In this document: positions 1 to 11,105 of the stretch, piece by piece
Layout: every line of letters begins with the position of its first letter
How positions within the stretch are numbered: the stretch's first letter is position 1
Source of the DNA: Lycium barbarum
Taxonomy: Eukaryota; Streptophyta; Magnoliopsida; Solanales; Solanaceae
Length of the DNA: 64,000 nt
NCBI RefSeq assembly: GCF_019175385.1
Contig: NC_083346.1
Coordinates: 83,404,543 to 83,468,542, forward strand
Direction: 5' to 3'
Notes under the pieces: model-generated
What the model saw: the letters and a program-made list of their open reading frames with translations, nothing else
What the model was told of the DNA's origin: nothing
Database searches by the model: none
Program-made: the position numbers and the translations under genes

Positions 1-394
1 AGAGAGCTCCATTTCCTTCAGAGCCATATCTTTTGGGTACTCATTCTTTTGTGTATATATTTATGGGCATAGCGGGGTCCTGTCCCGCTATTGTGATATG
101 TTATACTCTTAGAGGCTCGTAGACATGTGTGTGTGTGGGTAGATGTGTTTGGCCTTGTCGGCCTATGTTTTGTATATCATTTTGTCGACCACGTTGGCCC
201 ATGTACATTGATGTGGCATAAATGCCTATGATGATATAAATGTGCGGTTGTCCATATGGGACTAGTTGACGAATGAATGGAAATGCATGTATAATTATGT
301 GGATCAGCTAGATGTAAGTATAAGATTAAGCTAAGAGGGTGCTCGGGTGGGTTAGCACCGGGTGCTCGTCGCGGCCCCGAGTCGGGTCGTGACA
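1..394 (+). mobile_element. 3' part of the 5' LTR of element E1
   Basis: The stretch ends in the GGGTCGTGACA terminus shared by most LTRs in the window, and a primer binding site follows four bases later. It resembles the last 400 bp of the LTR ending at 11105, which I take to be the 3' LTR of the same element. It holds the conserved GC hairpin at 71-89 and the GAGGCTCGTAGACA block. The 5' part of the LTR lies outside the window. Confidence 0.85.
71..89 (+). other. LTR hairpin HP4, AGCGGG/CCCGCT form
   Basis: Arms AGCGGG and CCCGCT form a perfect 6-bp stem. The same position in the A-type and C-type LTRs has GACGGG/CCCGTC, so two base pairs differ with pairing kept. Confidence 0.6.
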
Positions 395-398
395 AAAG

Positions 399-410
399 TG
401 GTATCAGAGA
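399..410 (+). other. Primer binding site of E1 (tRNA-iMet type)
   Basis: TGGTATCAGAGA lies four bases after the LTR end. It matches the plant initiator methionine tRNA 3' end complement TGGTATCAGAGC with one mismatch. This is the usual minus-strand primer site of plant Ty3/gypsy elements. Confidence 0.85.
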
Positions 411-604
411 AGTTCAGTCCTAGGATGTGTCTACGAGCCGTGTCTAGTAGAGTCTTGGTTATGGGTGTGTTGCGCGCCAAACTTATAAACGAGAAGCTGC
501 GGACATCTTAGGAATATATGACCTTCTTTCTTCATAAGAATCGTGCGATAGAGCTATGATGTAAGAAATTCTTGTTCCTAAGTTGTGTGTTATGTATTTC
601 AGAG

Positions 605-3334
605 ATGCCTAAAAAGAAAAAGGCTACAGCAGCCCAAAAGGGCAAGACGGTGGCAGAAAAGCTGGCTGAAAGAGCACCGCCACCGGTAGTAGAGGAAGAT
701 GAGTCCCAGAGTGCGGCTCAATCTCAGTCCCCCCAAACAGTGCCTATTACTGAGGAGCACGTGGGAGCCTCAGCCCCAGCTCCAGCTCCTCCACCGAATG
801 CTTCGGGCCAAGACGTGAGAGAGGCCATTAATTTGTTGACTCAGTTGGTTGCGGCCCAGACTCAGAGGCAAAGCGCAGGGCAAGGTGACAGTACTGTTAG
901 TGCAAGGGCCCGTGACTTCATTGCATTGAAACCCCCAGAATTCTTTGGGTAGAAACTGGGAGAGGATCCCCATGACTTTATTGATGGTATGCTAAGGACG
1001 CTCCGGTTGATACATGCTTCAGACACCGAATCGGTGGAGCTAGCATCCTATAGATTGAGGGATGTCTCAATCCAGTGGTATACGGTTTAGATGGCTTCGT
1101 GAGGAGCCCATGCACCTCCACCGGTATGGAAAGAGTTTGTTGATGCTTTTCTCCATCATTATATGCCTCCGGAAGTTCGGCGAGCTAGGGCCGATAAATT
1201 CTTGAATTTGAGGCAAGGTAGCATGAGTGCTACAGAGTATAGTCTCCGCTTCAATTCCTTGGCTAGGTATGCTTCGGCCATGATAGCGAATATGGGCGAT
1301 GGAGTGCACCGGTTTGTGAAAGTCCTAGGGCCCCACTTGATGGATAAATGCTTGACTGCGTCCCTTCAGGATGGCATGGATATTGCACGCATTCAGGCAC
1401 ATGCTCAAGAATTAGAGGAACACCTACTGCAGCAGAGAAATGAACGTGAGCAGGATAGGGGCCATAACAAGAGGGCCAGACCTTCGGGTTCGAGGAACGA
1501 GTCCATGGGCGGACACAGACAACAGTTTCCCAGCCATTCAGGCTATTCTATGACCAGTACACCTCCACAGTTCACGGGGCAGAGATTTGACAGATCTACT
1601 CATTCCGAGCCGAGTCAGGGTTATTCGGGGTCTCAGTTTAGAGGTGATTCAGGCCAGCCAAGGCCACCCGTACCACGATGTTCTCAGTATGGAAAGTTGC
1701 ATTGGGGTCAGTGCCGATCAGGTTCAGACGCTTGCTATTCATGTGGTCGGCCAGGCCATATTATGCGTGATTGCCCCTCAGTACATGGTAGAGGTAGGAC
1801 CCAGCCATCAGGGTCGGTAGCCGGATCTTCAGCATCTGTACGGCCTACGGGACCAGGTTCACATGCGCCAGTCGACCATGGTAGAGGTAGAGGCAGAGCT
1901 CCCAGTACTAGCGGTCCTCAGCACCGTATTTATGCTTTGGCTGGACGCCAAGATCTTGAGTCTTCTCCTGATGTGGTCACAGGTATATTATCGGTATTTT
2001 CTCATGATGTATATGCTTTGATTGATCCGGGCTCCACATTATCATATGTTACACCATATATTGCGGGTCGATTTATAATTGAGCCGGAGTCTATCAAACC
2101 TTTCGAGGTGTCTACACCCGTGTGTGAATCGGTAATAGCTAGCCGAGTATATAGGAACTGTGTGATTGTGATTTGTGATTGTCGTACCATGATTGATTTA
2201 CATGAGCTATAAATGGTAGATTTTGACATTATTATGGGCATGGATTGGTTGGCTTCTTGTTACGCCAATGTTGATTGCCGAATGAAGATGGTTCGTTTCT
2301 AGTTTCCGGGAGAACCAGTCTTAGAATGGAAAGGGAATGCGGCATCACCAAAAGGTAGGTTTATTTCCTATCTAAAGGCAAGTAAAATGATCACGAAGGG
2401 GTGCATTTATCACCTAGTACAAGTTCAAGATGTAGATGCTGAGTCGCCGACTCTTCAGTCAGTTCCGGTGGCGAACGAATTTCTGGATGTGATCCCGGAA
2501 GAGCTTCCAGGCCTTCCTCCCGAGCGAGAGATCGATTTTGCGATTGATGTGTTGCCAGACACTAAACCCATATCTGTTCCTCCCTATAGGATGGCACCCG
2601 CAGAGTTGAAAGAGTTGAAGGAGCAATTAAATGATTTGCTTGAAAAAGGCTTCATTAGGCCTAGTTCATCCCCGTGGGGAGCACCCATATTGTTCGTCCG
2701 AAAGAAGGATGGCTCTTTGAGAATGTGCATTGATTATCGGCAACTGAATAAAGTGACAATTAAGAACAAGTATCCCCTCCCGAGGATTGATGATTTATTT
2801 GATCAATTGCAAGGTGCCAAATGGTTTTCAAAGATTGATTTGAGGTCCGGGTATCACCAAGTAAGAGTTAGGGAGAAAGATATCCCTAAGACAACTTTCA
2901 GAACAAGATATGGCCATTTCGAGTTCCGAGTAATGTCGTTTGGGCTAACTAATGCACCGACAGAGTTTATGGACTTAATGAACAATATATTCAGGCCTTT
3001 TCTGGATTTATTCGTGATTGTATTCATCGATGATATCCTAGTGTATTCTAGATCCGAGGCAGAACATGCGGATCACTTGCATGTTGTCCTTGGAGTTCTT
3101 CGAACTCGAGAGTTATTCGCGAAGTTTTCCAAATGCGAGTTTTGGTTGAACTCAGTGGCATTTCTGGGCCACATTGTTGCAGCTGACGGTATTCGAGTGG
3201 ATAGCCAAAAGATTGAGGCCGTGAAGACTTGGCCAAGGCCCACGACCCCTACGGAGGTTCGTAGCTTTTTGGGCTTAGCCGGTTATTACAGAAGATTTGT
3301 TGAGGGTTTCTCTTCTATTTCTGCACCGCTTTAA
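605..3334 (+). pseudogene. E1 gag-pol, first part: gag, protease, reverse transcriptase (broken)
   Basis: This is a degraded Ty3/gypsy polyprotein in one reading frame. The start at 605 is chosen because MPKKKKATAAQKGK aligns with the gag starts of A, B and C. In order it holds a capsid-like gag region (about 900-1450), a CCHC zinc knuckle CYSCGRPGHIMRDC (about 1733-1775), an aspartic protease motif ALIDPGS (about 2013) and reverse transcriptase (about 2560-3320) with intact FIDDILVYS. In-frame stops lie at 950, 1088, 1100, 2210 and 2300; the last is consistent with CAG to TAG. The frame ends at 3334, where a deletion has removed most of RNase H. It cannot make a full polyprotein. The long open RT stretch suggests moderate age. 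Confidence 0.9.
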
Positions 3335-3927
3335 AGATATGGAGACATTACTTATATGGTGTCCACGTGGATATTTATACAGATCATAAGAGTCTCCAGT
3401 ACATCTTCAAGCAGAAAGAGTTGAATTTGCGGCAACGACGATGGCTATAGTTGCTAAAAGACTATGATGTTGAAATCCTATACCACCCCGGAAAGGCAAG
3501 TGTTGTGGCTGATGCTCTTAGCCGTAGGTCGATGGGAAGTCTAAGTGACGTACGACCAGAAAAGAAAGATATGGCCCGTGATCTTCAGCAGTTAGCTAGC
3601 CTAGAAGTCCGAGTGGTGGAATCCGGTAGCAGTGGAGCCATTATTCAGAATTTAGCAGTTTCATCGTTAGTAACGGAAGTAAAAGAGCGAAAATATGAGG
3701 ATCCCATGCTAATGCAGTACAGAGATACACTCCCTCAGAAGGAGGAGTCATCATTTGACATTTCGGAAGACGATGTTCTCCGATGTCGAGGCAGGTTATG
3801 TGTTCCCGATGTGGCAGGTCTACGCCATCAGATTTTGAGAGAAGCTCATTGTTCCCGTTACTCCGTTCACCCCGGAGCGACGAAAATGTATCATGATCTT
3901 AAGACTATATATTGGTGGAATGGGATG
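3335..3927 (+). pseudogene. E1 pol, RNase H tail and integrase zinc region (broken)
   Basis: After the deletion at about 3333 the pol sequence resumes in another frame, with RNase H tail text such as [11 protein letters not shown], then [10 protein letters not shown], a TAG stop at about 3448, and [16 protein letters not shown]. The integrase HHCC zinc region follows (HCSRYSVHPGATKMYHDL, about 3847-3900). Similarity to integrase stops at about 3927, where LTR-type sequence begins. The catalytic core of the integrase is absent here; its far C-terminal part reappears at 6732. I infer that 605-3927 and 6732-7509 were once one element. Confidence 0.85.
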
Positions 3928-5702
3928 AACAAAATCAAACTAGGGTTTTGGTGCAAGAAGGGTAATACCACTCAAGGATTGTTCCTACAACATCTAAGGT
4001 AAGTTTTATGGCATTTACATGTTATTTAGGGTATGGAAGAGTTGAAACACTTAGATTATAGAAGGATGTAAGAAATGAGTCATGAAAGTGTGAATAGTAG
4101 CAATGTTGAGTAAAGGTTTGAATTGAGCCATGATCATTGATAATTTGTGATCATAAAAATGTTATGAATGGCATTTAGAATATGGAATAAGTATCCTATG
4201 TAAGGAAAATGCAACAATGAACCATGGCCATGATTACGGAGAAATTGAAGACAAATTGTGAAATACGGATACTGTAAATGAATGATGAGTGTTGTCTATC
4301 ATATTGAGAACGTTGTTATGAACGCTTGAGAGTTGATATAGAACATGGGAAGAGTTGCACAAACGAAAGGAAATGTTTTCCAATTTTCTCTAGCGTTAGT
4401 AAGCTGTTTTTATAATCGCTAGCTAATGTCGATACAAATTCTCTTGAAGGTAGAACGTAGGCACTAAAGGAGAACAAGCAAGCGATAGATTAGTAAACGT
4501 CTAAGTTATATGAGGCTAGTACTTTCTTTCTAATGGCATGAATCCTATAGCATGACTCTCTTTCCTCTTCATGAGTTCCTATATTCCAAAAAACTAAAAG
4601 CCTATGTCTACGAATAGCTATATAAGATAAGAGACATGTTATGAGCCCTAAAATGATATGATGTTATTTATTTCTCACACTCACCTTATATGTTAGTTCC
4701 TTCAAGGTGAGGCAGAATGTCAAAGAATGCTCCATAATGAAATCGGGGGATCACGACCTTACGTCACCCCGACATAGTGTAGTTGTTCTTGAGCCCTATG
4801 GATGTACTATGATAAACATATTATGATAGGTATATTATGATAAGCATACTATGATGATCATGTATGATGATTGTATAGCACCGCGCCTATATGGTCGGGC
4901 AGTCACCGCTAAGGCGGGCAGCTATACACCATGGCCAGACGGCATTGGCAGACACCACTAGTGGGCGGCATGAGATGATACCTCAGACGCGGGAGGCTTG
5001 GACGCAGGCTAATGTTATGATTATCACACCGATCCGATATGGACGGGCAAGTTATACATTATTACACCGTACCTATATGGGCGGGCAGCTTATACGTTTA
5101 TGCATATATGATATGACGATGAGTATGAGTAAGACAGTGTGCATTACTTCTTTTATATTTGACATTCAGATACAGATGTTTCATACTGATATTTCCTTTG
5201 TATCATTATCTTATTTCATTGTTTATGCCTCTCATACTCAGTACAATGTTCGTACTGACGTCTGTTTTCTTTGGACGTTGTGTTCATGCCCACAGGGAGA
5301 TAGGGAGGAGAGCTTGACCAAGATTCGTAGTAGCTGTCAGCCGATTGAAAGCACTCCTTTGTTTCGGAGGTGCTTGATTATTCTTTTGTGTATATTCATG
5401 TATATGTATTTTGGGCATGACGGGGTCTTGTCCCGTCCTTTTGTTTAGCACTCCAGTAGAGGCTCGTAGATACGCAGTGTGGGTTAGATGGTCTCACGAG
5501 AGATTATTATGTATATATATTATTTTGATGGCCGAGAGGCATATTTATATAAAAGTATTTATGTTTCTATATGAAATATGATTTTCCTACAATTTGAGTA
5601 TAAATGTGATAAAAGAGCTAGATAAGCATGATGAGAAATAGAACGAGTGGTGCTCGATGGTTAGCCCGGGTACCCGTCACGGCCCCTAGCTGGGTCGTGA
5701 CA
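3928..5702 (+). mobile_element. A-type LTR fragment, 5' truncated
   Basis: It aligns along its length with 24118-25839 (3' three quarters of the A 5' LTR), including the AAGGTAAGTTT block, the ATCGGGGGATCACGACCTTACGTCACCCCGA block, the CCGCGCCTATATGG block and the GGGTCGTGACA end. The left end is cut at the E1 integrase junction, so no target duplication can be tested. The open frame at 4891-5448 is not conserved in the other A-type LTRs and is not called. Confidence 0.8.
5238..5295 (+). other. LTR hairpin block HP1-HP2-HP3, A-type
   Basis: HP1 is TCAGTAC-N7-GTACTGA (5238-5258), a perfect 7-bp stem. HP2 pairs ACGTC with GGACGT (5258-5278). HP3 pairs TTGTG with CACAG (5278-5295) using one G-T wobble. 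HP4 with GACGGG/CCCGTC follows at 5419-5437. Confidence 0.6.
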
Positions 5703-6525
5703 CTTATCTTATGAACGAACAGAGTAAGCAAGCGGATTCTAAAGACTCTACTCCTAGATGTTATAGGATTTAGCGTATCCTTAACCTCCAATGCTTTATA
5801 TCTATGGCTTCTATAGGTCTTATGTTGGTCAGAGTAGTTCATAATATCCTTTTTCGAGCCTTTAATGCATTTATATATATATATGTACACCTATTTTCTT
5901 ACACCGCGCCGCGCTATATTTAGCCGGGCAGGCACGTAGATGTGCACACTTCTGCAGTGGGCAGCTTATAAGACTAACCCAGATGCAGGATGATATGAGA
6001 TATGTATCGGGCTGTACGTTCCACAACATCAGCAGATAGACTATATATATATACACAAATATATGATTTCAAAAGAGACCATGCATAGCATCCTCCGCAC
6101 AGGCACTTTCAGATATTGAGTTTTGCTTTTATGTTTCAGATATTTTTCATGATTCTTATGTACATGTTGTTCTTATGCCTTACATACTCGGTACATTTTT
6201 CATACTGACTCTCCTATTGCTCGGGGGTCTGCGTTCATGCCCGCAGGTTCAGGTAGACCGACAGGCAGTCCAGCTCAGTAGGACTTCCATCCAGCAGTGG
6301 TCAGTGCGCTTCACTTGATCCGGAGCTGCAGTCTAATTTGGTATGTCATTTTTGAGATGTATATATATGGGTATGACGGGGTCCTATCCCGTCCCTTATA
6401 TAGGTTTGCATTCTATTAGAGGCTTGTAGACAGTCATTGTCGATGTCATGTGATGTAGCCATGTCGGCTCCTATTCTTTTATGTACAACATATGTAGCGG
6501 CCTAGTCGGCTGCACTGTTCTTTCA

Positions 6526-6556
<31 letters not shown>

Positions 6557-6731
6557 TGGTTAATAGATCTGCAGGTATAGTTCTGGACGTCATTCTTATA
6601 TGAGTCTGTATGGTTAACTTATAGGTTATATGGGTCACCTCATTGTTCCGAGAGATCCAGGTACTAGGTTGGGTGTGTCTGGTTAATAGAGGTCAGGCAC
6701 TCGTCATGACTCATCGTTTTGGGTCGTTACA
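5703..6731 (+). mobile_element. C-type LTR fragment (3' half)
   Basis: The first 160 bases match 23339-23415 followed directly by 57647 onward, so this copy shows C-type LTR sequence without element A in it. The rest tracks 57647-58596, including the hairpin block at 6188-6246 and HP4 at 6375-6393. It ends in GGGTCGTTACA at 6731. A (TA)n run lies at about 6526-6554. The 5' half of the LTR is missing; 5702/5703 is an A-type LTR end abutting C-type LTR. Confidence 0.8.
6188..6246 (+). other. LTR hairpin block, C-type copy
   Basis: HP1 TCGGTAC is paired with a damaged CATACTGA. HP2 pairs a C-rich arm with GGGGGT. HP3 is a perfect CTGCG-N8-CGCAG (6229-6246). Confidence 0.5.
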
Positions 6732-7509
6732 ATTCAGACCCTTGAAGATATGTTAAGGGCATATGTGTTAGAGTTCCGAGGCGGCTGGAAGATCATTTTC
6801 CACTTATTGAGTTTGCATACAACAATAATTATTGTTCCAGTATTTAGATGGCCCTGTATGAGGCTTTATATGGGCGAAAGTATAGATCACCAATTGGATG
6901 GTTTGAAGTACGGGAGACAAAAATAATAGAGCTAGATTTTATCCAGCAAGCGGTGGAAATGGTCAAGCTTATTCAGGACCAATTATTGACAGCCCAAAGT
7001 CGACAGAAGTCTTATGCGGACAATCGGTGACGAGACCTGGAATTCCAAGTTAATGTTTGGGTATTCTTGAAAGTGTCACCGATGAAATGCGTCATGAGAT
7101 TTGGTAAAAAGGGTAAGCTTAGTCCTCGGTATATTGGGCCTTACAAGATTTTACGCAAGGTAGGCCAGGTGGCTTATGAGTTAGATCTATCTTCCGACTT
7201 GGAGTCAGTTCATCCGGTTTTCCATATATCAATGCTTCGCAAGTGCATTGGAGATTCAAGATTGTACATGTGGATGATGTTCAGGTCATCGAGCAATTAT
7301 CCTACGAAGAAGTTCCCATTGCTATTCTAGATAGACAAGTTCGGAGATTAAGAACTAAAGATGTAGTTTCAGTTGAAGTCCTATGGAGAAACAATAATAG
7401 GGAAGAAATGAATTGGGAAGCTGAGAAAGATATAAAGTCTAGATTTGCACATTTGTTTCCACTTCCAGAGGAGGTTCAGACAGAGCCACCATTGTCTTCA
7501 GGTGCATAA
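6732..7509 (+). pseudogene. E1 pol, integrase C-terminus and chromodomain-like tail (broken)
   Basis: The sequence begins inside integrase ([15 protein letters not shown]), shifts frame in the first 100 bases, then reads [21 protein letters not shown] (from 6848), the basic GKKGKLSPRYIGPYKILRKVG region (about 7095) and the Tekay/Del chromodomain-like tail with ILDRQVRRLRTKDVVSVEVLW (about 7325-7390). At least two frameshifts and one stop (7028) are present. In chromoviruses this tail is thought to help direct integration to heterochromatin. It probably belongs to the same copy as 605-3927. Confidence 0.85.
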
Positions 7510-7701
7510 TGCCTTCTTTTTATAATTTCGTGGTCGTGGGGACCATTATTGTTATTGCTGTTGTAGCACTCTGAGGCATTTTATATTTTGGGTTGTTGTG
7601 ACAGGATGGTAGTGGTATAGTTACAGGGGAAACTCTAGCAAAATTTTTGTAGAATCCCTATGGGTCTAACATTCGAGGAAAATGTTGTTAAGGGGGGGAA
7701 A
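7510..7701 (+). other. E1 3' untranslated region with polypurine tract
   Basis: It holds the recurrent module ACAGGGGAAACTCTAGCAAA (from 7623), the pre-PPT sequence AACATTCGAGGAAAATGTT (about 7669-7687; one arm damaged) and a purine tract AAGGGGGGGAAA at 7690-7701 directly before the LTR. The polypurine tract primes plus-strand synthesis in LTR retrotransposons. Confidence 0.75.
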
Positions 7702-7766
7702 TGTTACACTTTAGAAATTTCGTGTCGTTTGCATTATGAGTAAACTAACGCAAGCCTAAAGTGGAC
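7702..7766 (+). mobile_element. Start of the E1 3' LTR
   Basis: TGTTACACTTTAGAAATTTC follows the purine tract and matches the start of the LTR at 20422. After 65 bp it is interrupted by unrelated LTR-like sequence. Confidence 0.75.
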
Positions 7767-9340
7767 TATCACGCCCCAAAATCCACCCTAGGCGTAACAG
7801 CTATCCGATGTTATGAAGAACATCGGAAGCACCTTATAAAATCAATAAACATCTAATCTCTTTCCGAAATCTTTTAATAAATATGAAAACCAGTCATTAA
7901 TAAATTGGATAAAAGAACGATCATACTTTGATATAATCCAGTGGAAGTCAAATCAGAAACTTAGTAAATAAATATCGCGAAATACCCAACAAGTCACACT
8001 AGACCCCAATACACTACCCACAATCTGACAATTGTCTATGGAGCTTCTAAGACAATAAAAAGTGTCTAAAAACATCGGGACGCAGCCCGGAATTAAAATA
8101 CGAAAAGAAAAGGTAGATGGTGCCCCACGAACAATCTTGTGGGCTCACCGAATAGTCTAGAAACCAGCAAGTTCTGTTAATTCATAGGCGTATCACGAAC
8201 CTGCTCCTCAATGATACCTAACATACCATAAAAAACAATAGTGGTATGCCTGAGTACTGGGTACTCAGTGAGTGTCTAAGGGGAAATAGTTAATAAAACC
8301 AAAGTAAGGTAGTAAAATCAATAAAATGATATCAAAAGAAATAGTTCGAACTCCAGAGAATAAGTAAGCCAGTAAACTAGGAAAATCACCAATAAGAGCA
8401 ACATACAGGAATATATCAAGTTCCACTTATGTTACCGTTCACATCATTCTGTGTTTCATTTACGAACTTAAGGTTTCCACAAGCCACTCACAGGCAACAA
8501 ATATACAAAACAAGCCACTCACAGGCAACCAAAATACGAAACAAGCCGCTCACAGGAAAATCAGTCAGTCGATACTCTGGGCTAGGAAATCACGAAGGAT
8601 AATCGTTCTCTGGACTAGCACAACAATAGATACTCCGGGCTAGGAAGCAACAGAGGTCAATCATCCTCTGGACTGACACAACAATACTCGTATTGATACG
8701 TTAGGATCCATAACGACTAATCGTCCTCTGGACTAGCACAGCTTGCCTATACAGGCCCAAACATAAACAAAATGCTGATCATGGCATATTAACCGAATCA
8801 ACAACCACACCTTAGAGCCGAATTTCACTTTTTAAGTCATTATCTCAAGATAGAGGCATTTCAAGTCATGACTAATTTAGAAATCTTATTTAAATCTCTT
8901 ATTCAATTTCAAATTCAATAAACCCATTCAACAACAAAACAAGCTTAAGGTCCAACCTTCAGAAAAATAAGTTCAATCATCCAATAATGGGAAAAACGAG
9001 TTTCACAAAGTATTATAGTTTGTATAAGGTTCGATGCGGGCTTGACCCTACACATGCGTGACCTTGTCTAAAAGAAATCATCTTTAATTCCAAAAGTACT
9101 TCCACCAAACCAGAGTTATAACTTATACAAACAATCAAGGAAGGATTCTCAAATACAAAACATGCTTTCACAATATAAACATACTTTAAAAGTATACATA
9201 CTTGAAAAGAAGATTTTCGAAATAAAGACATACCTCAAATTCTGCTCACACGTAATTCCCAAGGTTCTACAATCACATTACATTGGTTTTAGATGAGAAA
9301 GATTAAAGCTTTAATCTAATTCTACCCATATACCCCCTTT
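7767..9340 (-). mobile_element. Minus-strand LTR-like insertion in the E1 3' LTR
   Basis: Read on the minus strand the block ends in TTACGCCTAGGGTGGATTTTGGGGCGTGATA, split here as GTTACGCCTAGGGTGG and GGGGCGTGATA, which resembles a plant LTR 3' end. It also contains a CACTGAGTACCCAGTACTCAGG block. No coding similarity is seen. Tandem repeats lie inside: AAGCCACTCACAGGCAAC three times (about 8478-8560) and a roughly 60-bp unit with CTCTGGACTAGCACAAC three times (about 8567-8730). The right edge is uncertain, between about 9240 and 9400. Confidence 0.5.
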
Positions 9341-10193
9341 AGAAAAACTATGGTTTTAATGTATAGAACATGTTTTTGAACACTTCTTGAATTCATCATG
9401 GATTCTAATCCCATAGGATCATGAATCAATCTTGTTTCCCCTCAATGTTGTGATGAACTTAATCTTGAAATGAGTTGAGTGAAGTGAATTTCTTCTATTA
9501 TAAGGTATGTTTCTCATCTTATTTACATGATTGAGTTGATTTAAAGGTTTAGTGACTCTTGGAAAGGAAACGAATTAGTGGAGGAGTTACGAAGTGTTGA
9601 ATTAAAGTTGATGACTATGAGGTGAACTTGAAAGGGGATTTTGGATGGATTTAAGATTAAATTGACTATAATTCCTTGATTGTGGTATTTTTGATGTTAT
9701 TATTGATGTTTGGGAGTTGTTTTGGAGTTTTGTGGAATTCGATAAAATAGGGGAAGTGCTGCCCAAAATTCGCTAGCTTGCTAATTACTCTAGTTTGGAC
9801 TTAAGAGTGTTTTCAAGACTAAACCTTAGTATGAATCTTCTTGCATGTAGATTTGCGGGCTTGGGAGGAGAGTGTTAAGTAATTAATGAGACGTAAAGGT
9901 ATCTTAAGGCTAACCCTTTCTTCCTTAAGGCATGATTCCATTATCGCAAACTTATACATGATATTCATAATGTCTTCCATGATGACTCCCTTCCTAGAAG
10001 TGCTAAAGCTTATAATTCTTGATGTTCTTATGACATTATCAATCTTGTTCCTCGCTGTTGATCCCATCATATGATAGTTGTCCCTAATGCAAAGATATAG
10101 TGATAATGATGATTCCTTAATGGTAATCGAAGGTTCATCGACCTTGTGCTACTCCAATGGAGTTCCAATGTTTCCTTTGGACTCTCATTCATG

Positions 10194-10195
<2 letters not shown>

Positions 10196-10277
<82 letters not shown>
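10196..10277. repeat. (TA)n microsatellite
   Basis: About 80 bp of uninterrupted TA dinucleotide in the E1 3' LTR. The open frame through it (poly Ile-Tyr) is an artefact. Confidence 0.95.
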
Positions 10278-10284
<7 letters not shown>

Positions 10285-10328
10285 TTTCTCACACCGAGTC
10301 GCGCTATAGTCGACTGGGGACGACACCT

Positions 10329-10455
10329 AATGAGCACACCACTGCAGTTTGGTACGGACAACACCGAGCCTTGTTATGGCCAAGTACGGGGGAACACCGA
10401 GCACTATTATGGCCGGGTACGAGGGACACCGAGCCTACATGGTCGGCTACGGTAT
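10329..10455. repeat. GC-rich minirepeats in the E1 LTR
   Basis: The unit ACACCGAGC...ATGGCCGGGTACG occurs about three times with 35-45 bp spacing. Other LTR families have different minirepeats at the matching place. Confidence 0.6.
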
Positions 10456-10600
10456 CATTATGTATGTATGTATGTATGATAACTTTTTCTTTAGATAAAG
10501 GGTAACTATGTATGACAGCCGCCTTCTAAAGTATAACATGATCTCTTTATCTTATGTTATTTGCATTCTTGCATTATGCTGTTATTCATGCCTTACATAC

Positions 10601-10660
10601 TCAGTATATTATTCGTACTAACGTCCTTTTTGTTTGTGGACGTTGCGTTCATGCCCCCAG
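10601..10660 (+). other. LTR hairpin block, E1 copy
   Basis: HP2 is perfect: ACGTCC (10621-10626) with GGACGT (10638-10643). HP1 and HP3 have decayed arms. A partly decayed HP4 lies at 10781-10799. Confidence 0.5.
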
Positions 10661-11105
10661 GTAGACAGGGAGACGGACCAGACCCCTAGGCTGCTTCATC
10701 AGCGATTGCATAGAAGTGCTCCATTCGATCTGGACCTGCAGTTTAGTTGGTACTGTTCTTTTGTATACATACTTGGGCATGGCAGGGTTCTGTCCCGTCT
10801 TTATAATGTTATGCACTCCTTGTAGAGCCTCGTAAACAGATGTATATAGTTAGATGTTCCATAATCTTACCGGTTCATATTTTTATATATCATTTTTGGC
10901 AGCTTTGTCGTCTTGTACTTATAGGCATAGTTGATGATGTTTATATAGACGTGCATATGCTCAATGGAACTTCTGTCTCCTCGGTTTGTGGTAATTATGA
11001 GTTAGCCATGTGGCTTACCTAGATGTGATTATAAAAAGTATTTTAAGAGGTGCTCGGTAGGTTAGTTCCGAGTGCCCGTCATGGCCCTTCGATTGGGTTG
11101 TGACA

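Larger units (their letters stand above)
9341..11105 (+). mobile_element. Rest of the E1 3' LTR
   Basis: From about 9400 it matches the LTR at 21060-22000 (AATGTTGTGATGA, ATAAGGTATGTTTCTCATCTT), and its last 400 bp match 1-394. It has the mid-LTR module ATAGGGGAAGTGCTGCCC (9748), a long (TA)n run, a GC-rich minirepeat block (about 10290-10455), the hairpin block at 10601-10660 and a TGTGACA end at 11105. Left of about 9400 the match to 20480-21050 is lost, so some LTR sequence was probably deleted along with the insertion. Confidence 0.75.

Noticed and set aside
399..410. Initiator tRNA-like sequences (also 25844, 47555, 58601)
   Set aside because: These match only the 3' end complement of the tRNA and lie next to LTR ends. 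They are primer sites, not tRNA genes.
4891..5448. 185-codon open frame in an A-type LTR fragment
   Set aside because: The matching region of the other A-type LTRs (25073-25300 and about 56830-57238) is broken into unrelated frames, and no domain is visible. It is LTR sequence that happens to be open.
10146..10505. 119-codon frame with a long Ile-Tyr run
   Set aside because: It is translation of the (TA)n microsatellite inside the E1 LTR.
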